Assembly: GCA_030431355.1 (NCBI GenBank)
Contig: JAUIJG010000367.1
Coordinates: 1 to 5,304, forward strand
DNA length: 5,304 nt
Direction: 5' to 3'
Source: a bacterium
Lineage (GTDB): Bacteria > Cyanobacteriota > Vampirovibrionia > Obscuribacterales > Obscuribacteraceae
A model generated the notes under the pieces. That model ran no database searches, was not told the origin of the DNA, and saw only the letters and a list, made by a program, of their open reading frames with translations. Of the stretch, positions 1-4,083 are shown piece after piece (position 1 is the stretch's first letter; each line of letters starts with the position of its first letter). Both the position numbers and the translations under genes were made by a program.

Positions 1-13
1 TTATGGACAGAGC

Positions 14-43
14 GTCACATAATTGAATAATAGGATCTATAAT
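14..43 (+). promoter_or_regulatory. Candidate sigma70-type promoter for the two-gene secreted TPR operon
   Basis: A perfect TATAAT -10 box lies at 38-43. The best -35 partner is GTCACA at 14-19 (4 of 6 matches to TTGACA) with an 18-base spacer. Transcription would begin near base 50 and give a leader of about 180 bases before the ATG at 230. The -10 box sits inside a palindrome (36-53). No other well-spaced pair was found before the first gene. This is a consensus match only, so the promoter and its start site are inferred. Confidence 0.4.
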
Positions 44-53
44 TCATTATAGA
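36..53. promoter_or_regulatory. Palindrome over the -10 box, candidate operator
   Basis: TCTATAAT and ATTATAGA form perfect 8-base inverted arms around a 2-base centre (TC). The left arm contains the candidate -10 box TATAAT. A symmetric site in this position is typical of a repressor operator for a dimeric regulator. The sequence is AT-rich, so chance symmetry is possible. No regulator gene is visible in the window. Confidence 0.3.
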
Positions 54-93
54 AAGGTTCAATTTCCTGGTTCCCGTTCGTCAAGCAGACAGG

Positions 94-111
94 GGTTTTA
101 ATAATAAAACC
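94..111. repeat. Inverted repeat in the 5' leader
   Basis: GGTTTTA (94-100) and TAAAACC (105-111) are perfect inverted 7-base arms around ATAA. An alternative pairing joins CAGG (90-93) to CCTG (110-113) and leaves GG bulged. It lies about 45 bases downstream of the presumed transcription start. It could be a second operator or an RNA hairpin. There is no T-run after it, so it is not an obvious intrinsic terminator. Confidence 0.3.
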
Positions 112-194
112 TGCAACAATTGACACTTATTTAACGTCAAAGGTGCCAGTAACCGGGCCAAACGTGGAAAAAGGCAATTGGACGTAGACTGCGA

Positions 195-219
195 CCTTAT
201 CCCCAGGCTTGGGAAGGAG
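195..219 (+). promoter_or_regulatory. Shine-Dalgarno site of the first TPR gene, inside a possible hairpin
   Basis: AAGGAG at 214-219 is a strong Shine-Dalgarno site, 10 bases before the ATG at 230, and it fixes that start. The upstream bases can fold over it. CCTT (195-198) pairs with AAGG (214-217), and CCCA (202-205) pairs with TGGG (210-213), around a GGCT loop with a 3-base bulge (ATC, 199-201). The fold would hide four of the six Shine-Dalgarno bases. The binding site is clear; a regulatory role for the fold is inference. Confidence 0.5.
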
Positions 220-229
220 CTAATAGATA

Positions 230-1258
230 ATGACCCACCCCGATGATAAATTCATGCGGAAAGCGAAAAAGAGTGGACTGCTCAAATTACTGACTTTGCC
301 GCTCGCCTTCACCCTGGTAGGAATTTTTTCTCCTGCCGGCTTTGGTGCCCTGGAAGCTGACGATGTCGGCATGTATGGGTCCATTCTAGTTTCAAGGAAA
401 GCCCATGCGGCTGCCACCGCCATGAAGCAGGGGCAATACGCTGAAGCGCAGATGCACTATAAAGCTTTGATCGGGATGAATCCCAAAGAAGATGATTTCT
501 ATTTTGGATTGTACGAGGCTAGCCGCAAGATGGGTCAATGGCCGGAGGTGGCTCTCGCCCTGGAGCAACTCTTCCAGCAGAGTCCTAAATACAAGAAATT
601 GATGCCTCTGGAGTACGGCGAGTGTCTCTATCACATGAACCGATACAGTGATGCTGAGCCCGTATTGAAAGATGCTCTCGCTCATGTGGAGGAGCCCTCC
701 ATTGTGGAGAAACAACTCAAGAAGCTTATGCGTAAGAGCATTATCATTCGAAAGAAACATGTGGGTAAAATTGTCGTTCCGAAATACAAAGAAATCGCCC
801 CTGTGCCGGTGCGCGAAAAAGTCACCGAGAAGCAGGCCAACCCTCAACAATCCGATGTGGCGCTCAATTTGAAAGCTGCTTATCTGCGCTCCGAGTGTAT
901 CGTGATTGCTGAATACAAAGGCTTTGAGCAGGAAGGCATGGTCTCCTTCTATCGACCGCCCAAGGCGAATTATAGAATTGAGGAAGTTCTAAAGGGTCAT
1001 GACATGAACAAATCCCTTCCGATTCGCTTTGAGTTTCACGATAAGACCAACAAACCCAAACCTAAAGATTGGAAGTTTGACGAGAAGACAACTATGCCCG
1101 AAAAAGGAAGTAAGTGGATAATCTTTATACCTAACGCGATTCCGGTGGACGGCATGTTTGAGACTTATCACGGATCCTATGGTCGTCTTGCCTTTAATGA
1201 AGACAACTACGACAAAGTGCTTCGTATTCTTGAGCAGCATAAAGGTCAGACAAGATAA
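230..1258 (+). CDS. Exported TPR protein with a C-terminal beta-rich domain, function unknown
   Basis: 342 residues; I do not recognise a named gene. The ATG at 230 is chosen for its AAGGAG site; an internal ATG at 254 would give a more classical short signal peptide but has no ribosome binding site. The N-terminus has a basic stretch (RKAKKSG, about 10-16), a hydrophobic core (about 17-39) and an Ala-ending cleavage region near 40, so it is probably a Sec substrate. About three TPR-like helix pairs follow: 53-86 (with QGQYAEAQ and MNP), 87-120 and 121-154 (with NRYSDAE). A basic linker (162-200) leads to a domain at about 212-333 with strand-like SECIVIAEYK, YRIEEVLKG, GSKWIIFIP and ETYHGSYGRLAF. 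The 'xVxxVLKG ... kGxxWIIFI' rhythm resembles NTR-like OB-fold domains of secreted proteins; that is a pattern match only. TPRs usually bind proteins, so a role in envelope protein assembly is inferred. It is first in a two-gene unit. Confidence 0.88.
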   Translation: MTHPDDKFMRKAKKSGLLKLLTLPLAFTLVGIFSPAGFGALEADDVGMYGSILVSRKAHAAATAMKQGQYAEAQMHYKALIGMNPKEDDFYFGLYEASRKMGQWPEVALALEQLFQQSPKYKKLMPLEYGECLYHMNRYSDAEPVLKDALAHVEEPSIVEKQLKKLMRKSIIIRKKHVGKIVVPKYKEIAPVPVREKVTEKQANPQQSDVALNLKAAYLRSECIVIAEYKGFEQEGMVSFYRPPKANYRIEEVLKGHDMNKSLPIRFEFHDKTNKPKPKDWKFDEKTTMPEKGSKWIIFIPNAIPVDGMFETYHGSYGRLAFNEDNYDKVLRILEQHKGQTR

Positions 1259-1274
1259 ACCCCGCAAGACGATT

Positions 1275-1279
1275 GAGGA
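1275..1279 (+). promoter_or_regulatory. Shine-Dalgarno site of the second TPR gene
   Basis: GAGGA lies 9 bases before the ATG at 1289, in the 30-base gap after the stop codon of the preceding gene. It supports this start. No promoter or terminator is visible in the gap, which favours co-transcription of the two genes. Confidence 0.7.
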
Positions 1280-1288
1280 AAGATTTAA

Positions 1289-1879
1289 ATGCAATTTGGA
1301 AAAGGAATAAAAAGTTTTCTTGGTGCTTTGTTGGGGCTGACTTTTGTGTTCTCCATGCTGGCGGTGCTGCCATCGCAAGCGGTGACAAAGGTTGATCCTG
1401 AAACTGTAAAGCAACGTAAGGCCACCATTCATAGAAGCCTTCTCAATATATACATTGCTCAGCGAAGAAAAGACGACTGTCTGAAAGAGTATCCGATCAT
1501 GATCTCGCTTCAGCCTGATGACGCAAAGCTGCGTTATGAATATGGGCTTTTTCTCGCCAGGTACGGAAACAAGGCCCAGGCCATAACCCAGCTAAAGAAA
1601 GCGGCATCTATGGACCCTTCAAATCCGGATATCTCCGGGGCCCTTGGCACCACTTATATTCAGATGAAAAACTATCCTGAAGGCTGTAAGTATCTTCGCC
1701 AGGCCGTAGGTGCCGGCGGAGACAAGTACAAGAAGACTTACGAAGATGCCTACAAGTACATGCAGTACCAGAAGCAGCGTGAAGTCTACAAGAAGAAACA
1801 AGAGCAATATCGTCAGAAGCTGGAAGCTCGTCGTAAGGCAGCCGAGAAAGCCGCCGAAGATGATGATGACGACTGGTAA
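1289..1879 (+). CDS. Small exported TPR protein with a charged coiled coil and Asp-rich C-terminus
   Basis: 196 residues; no named family recognised. The start is supported by GAGGA 9 bases upstream. Residues 1-31 form a good Sec signal peptide: two Lys near the N-terminus, a hydrophobic core (10-27) and a cleavage motif SQA at 29-31. The mature part holds about three TPR-like helix pairs: 43-76 (ending LQPDD), 77-110 (KAQAITQLKKAASMDP, a nearly canonical TPR second helix) and 111-144 (GTTYIQMKNYPEGCKYL). Residues 150-190 are a single highly charged helix rich in Lys, Arg, Gln, Glu and Tyr, probably coiled coil, ending in five Asp and a Trp. There are no membrane segments after the signal. 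It lies 30 bases after the first TPR gene on the same strand, so the two probably act together in the periplasm or cell wall space as binding or scaffold proteins. The partner is unknown. Confidence 0.88.
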   Translation: MQFGKGIKSFLGALLGLTFVFSMLAVLPSQAVTKVDPETVKQRKATIHRSLLNIYIAQRRKDDCLKEYPIMISLQPDDAKLRYEYGLFLARYGNKAQAITQLKKAASMDPSNPDISGALGTTYIQMKNYPEGCKYLRQAVGAGGDKYKKTYEDAYKYMQYQKQREVYKKKQEQYRQKLEARRKAAEKAAEDDDDDW

Positions 1880-1920
1880 AAAGTCGACTATATAAAAAGC
1901 TCTTTGACATCGATAAAACT

Positions 1921-1947
1921 AAAACTCCGGAGAAATTCCGGAGTTTT
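1921..1947. terminator. Bidirectional intrinsic terminator between convergent operons
   Basis: AAAACTCCGGA (1921-1931) and TCCGGAGTTTT (1937-1947) form a perfect 11-bp stem around a GAAAT loop. On the + strand the stem runs into TTTTTATTTT; on the minus strand it is followed by TTTTAGTTTTATC. It therefore fits Rho-independent termination in both directions. It lies 41 bases after the stop of the second TPR gene. Its last base is also the last base of the stop codon of the minus-strand cyclase gene, so it serves both operons. Confidence 0.9.
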
Positions 1948-4043
1948 TATTTTGCTGTTACTTCGGTTTTGCCTTCTTTAATAACGATCTGATTTCTACC
2001 GTTCTCTTTTGCGATATATAGTCTCTGGTCCGCAGTCTGTATCAGATCAAAGATTGTTTCCCCGTCATCGGGGTAGGTGGCAAGACCGCCGGAGAAGCTG
2101 CAGTGGAACTTGACCCCTGAATCGGATTCGAACTCCATTCCTCGGAATTCCTCCAAAACTCTGTCCACGGCCTTATGTATCCTCTCCTTGGTCTCCCTGC
2201 GGAAAGCAAGAATAAACTCTTCTCCACCCCAGCGTCCGCGGATATCGTCCACCCGGAATCGTTTTGACAGGAGTTGGCCAAGACCGGCCAAGACCCTGTC
2301 TCCGGCAAGGTGACCATGGGTATCGTTGACCTTTTTGAAATGGTCCACATCCAGCAAACAGATAGAAAAATTGCAGTTGATTCGCTCGGATTCGGCGAGA
2401 ATGGCTGAAAGCTGTTCGGAGAATGCTCTTCTCAGCAACAGTCCGGTGATGGTGTCTTTGTCTGAACGTTCCCTGAGCATGGCGGCTCTGTCGATTCTCA
2501 CTTTTACCCGGGTGAGCAACTCTTCGTTGACCACAGGTTTGGGCAGGTAGTCGTCTCCCCCGCAGCGAAAAGCCTCAACTCTTGCTTCCACACCGGTTTG
2601 ACCAGTGAGAAATATAATGGGTAGGTCGCGCCAGCGGGGCACTTTTCTCAGTTTTCTACAAACATCAAAACCAGTAATTCCCGGCATCATCACGTCGAGC
2701 AGCAGCATGTCCGGGGGGAACTCCTGCATGGTATCGAGAATCTGATTGGGGTCATTCAAGGTTTTTACGATCATGCCCTCATTCCTGAGAACCAGGGCGA
2801 TGGTGTTAGCGAAAAATTCATCGTCGTCGGTGATTAAAATCCGTGGTCTACCTCCCTGGCGAATTGCCACCAGGTGCTCAACCGCTTTTTCGAGGGAGTC
2901 CGGTTTGAAAGGCTTGTTGAGGTAGAGAGAAGCGCCTGCGTGGGTGGCTTCAGCCTCATCTTGCACCGAGGATGATTCACCGGATATAAAGGCCAGGGGA
3001 AGGTTATGATTGCCTGGAAGAGAGCGAATCTCTCGGGCCAGGCGGAAGCCTTCCTGGGATTTTTCGCTGACAATGTTTATCAGTGCGGCATCAAGGGGAT
3101 ATTGCGCCGCTTTGTCCAGGGCTTCCGGAGTCGTTTGAGCACGAATAACCTCTACGGATGCTTCTTTGCCCAGCTCTTCCACGACCTCCAAAAAATCTTT
3201 GTCCCGGTCCACCACCATGATCCTGGCCATGGCTGGACTCTCTTTGTCATCGGACTTTTCCTGATCGGAGGAAGCTTCACCCTTCTCTTCACCGGAATTC
3301 ATGACGTCTATCACTTCCCGGGCTTCCTGCTCTCCGTCCATGCGGGCGTCCACGAGACTTCTATCAATCTGATGCCAGATATGAGTTCTCTCTTCTTCCG
3401 GCAACTCTTTCATTTTGATGGCGGAATCTTCGATAAAAGCCATATGCTCGCCTACTTTACGGAATCCCAGGGAACCGCCGGTACCCTTCATCTTGTGAGC
3501 GAGACCTTTTACTTCATCCAGCAATTCAAGGTTGGCAGGCTCACCTTTTGCCGCTTCGATAGCCTGGGAAAGTTCGGTCAGTTTGTCCGGCAACACTCTG
3601 GCGTATTTTGATACCAGGGCCATGAACATCGTCTCAAAGTTTTTGAGTTTCTGCTGCTGCGCTTCGGATTCCACGTCGCCTTCCAGAACGCACTCGATTC
3701 TTGCACCGAAAATAAATGGTATCAGCGGTTTGCTGGAGACAAGAGCCAGCGCATACTGATCCAGGCGGCTCTTCATTTCGTTTAGCTCGGTTTTGTCGCC
3801 GGCAACAAAAACTATAGGTACTGATTGATTGATCTCTCTTGCTTTCTCTAGCCAACTCTCAGCGCTCATTCCGGTCAGTGGCGAGCCGAGAAGTATGAGA
3901 TCTATGGAACCCTGACTCAGTTTTTTCAGTGAAGCTTCGCAGTCTTCTTCCAGGTCAACGCTATGACCTCTGCTCTCGAAAACAGGGGAGATCAGTTTGC
4001 GAAAATCCTTGTCGGGATCCAGTACCAGTATCTTTTTAGACAT
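1947..4043 (-). CDS. Multi-receiver response regulator diguanylate cyclase (REC-HPt-REC-REC-GGDEF)
   Basis: 698 residues, cytoplasmic, no signal peptide or membrane segment. Such proteins condense two GTP to c-di-GMP under phosphorelay control; the end of the chain is PleD-like. REC1 (3-120) keeps acidic residues (DPDKD, 9-13) and K105, but has G53 at the phospho-Asp position. The HPt domain (about 130-245) carries AHKMKGTGGSLGF with H183. After an acidic linker (247-270), REC2 (273-390) keeps D279, S354 and K377 but has N323 instead of Asp. REC3 (400-518) is complete: D406/D407, D450 in LLLDVMMPG, T480, K502. The GGDEF domain (525-690) has DVDHFKKVND (565-574), an active-type GGEEF (606-610) and an RxxD inhibitory site (RVDD, 597-600) at the standard five-residue spacing. 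Phosphorylation of D450 is the likely switch; H183 could pass phosphate to it or exchange it with a kinase not in this window. No good Shine-Dalgarno is seen (AGGA is 21 bases away). It lies 40 bases after the upstream gene, so the two probably share a transcript. Confidence 0.96.
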   Translation of the reverse strand: MSKKILVLDPDKDFRKLISPVFESRGHSVDLEEDCEASLKKLSQGSIDLILLGSPLTGMSAESWLEKAREINQSVPIVFVAGDKTELNEMKSRLDQYALALVSSKPLIPFIFGARIECVLEGDVESEAQQQKLKNFETMFMALVSKYARVLPDKLTELSQAIEAAKGEPANLELLDEVKGLAHKMKGTGGSLGFRKVGEHMAFIEDSAIKMKELPEEERTHIWHQIDRSLVDARMDGEQEAREVIDVMNSGEEKGEASSDQEKSDDKESPAMARIMVVDRDKDFLEVVEELGKEASVEVIRAQTTPEALDKAAQYPLDAALINIVSEKSQEGFRLAREIRSLPGNHNLPLAFISGESSSVQDEAEATHAGASLYLNKPFKPDSLEKAVEHLVAIRQGGRPRILITDDDEFFANTIALVLRNEGMIVKTLNDPNQILDTMQEFPPDMLLLDVMMPGITGFDVCRKLRKVPRWRDLPIIFLTGQTGVEARVEAFRCGGDDYLPKPVVNEELLTRVKVRIDRAAMLRERSDKDTITGLLLRRAFSEQLSAILAESERINCNFSICLLDVDHFKKVNDTHGHLAGDRVLAGLGQLLSKRFRVDDIRGRWGGEEFILAFRRETKERIHKAVDRVLEEFRGMEFESDSGVKFHCSFSGGLATYPDDGETIFDLIQTADQRLYIAKENGRNQIVIKEGKTEVTAK

Positions 4044-4083
4044 ACTTGTTTTGATTCAGCGTTTTCCTGTCCGGAGAGAGTGA

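Noticed and set aside
1..30. Possible tail of an upstream + strand gene (frame 1 open to the TAA at 28-30)
   Set aside because: Only nine codons are visible and they carry no recognisable signal, so it cannot be supported.
120..125. Perfect TTGACA -35 box in the leader
   Set aside because: No sequence resembling TATAAT occurs 15-19 bases downstream (141-150 reads AGGTGCCAGT), so it is probably not a promoter.
392..850. 152-residue open frame on the minus strand
   Set aside because: Antisense to the TPR region of the first secreted protein. The + frame has a Shine-Dalgarno site, a signal peptide and TPRs, while the minus frame has no recognisable features.
989..1432. 147-residue minus-strand frame spanning the gap between the two TPR genes
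   Set aside because: It covers parts of two well-supported + strand genes and has no domain signature or supporting promoter.
3006..3611. 201-residue open frame on the + strand
   Set aside because: It lies wholly antisense to the HPt and REC2 coding region, whose minus-strand frame carries clear domain motifs. No ribosome binding site or domain is seen in the + frame.
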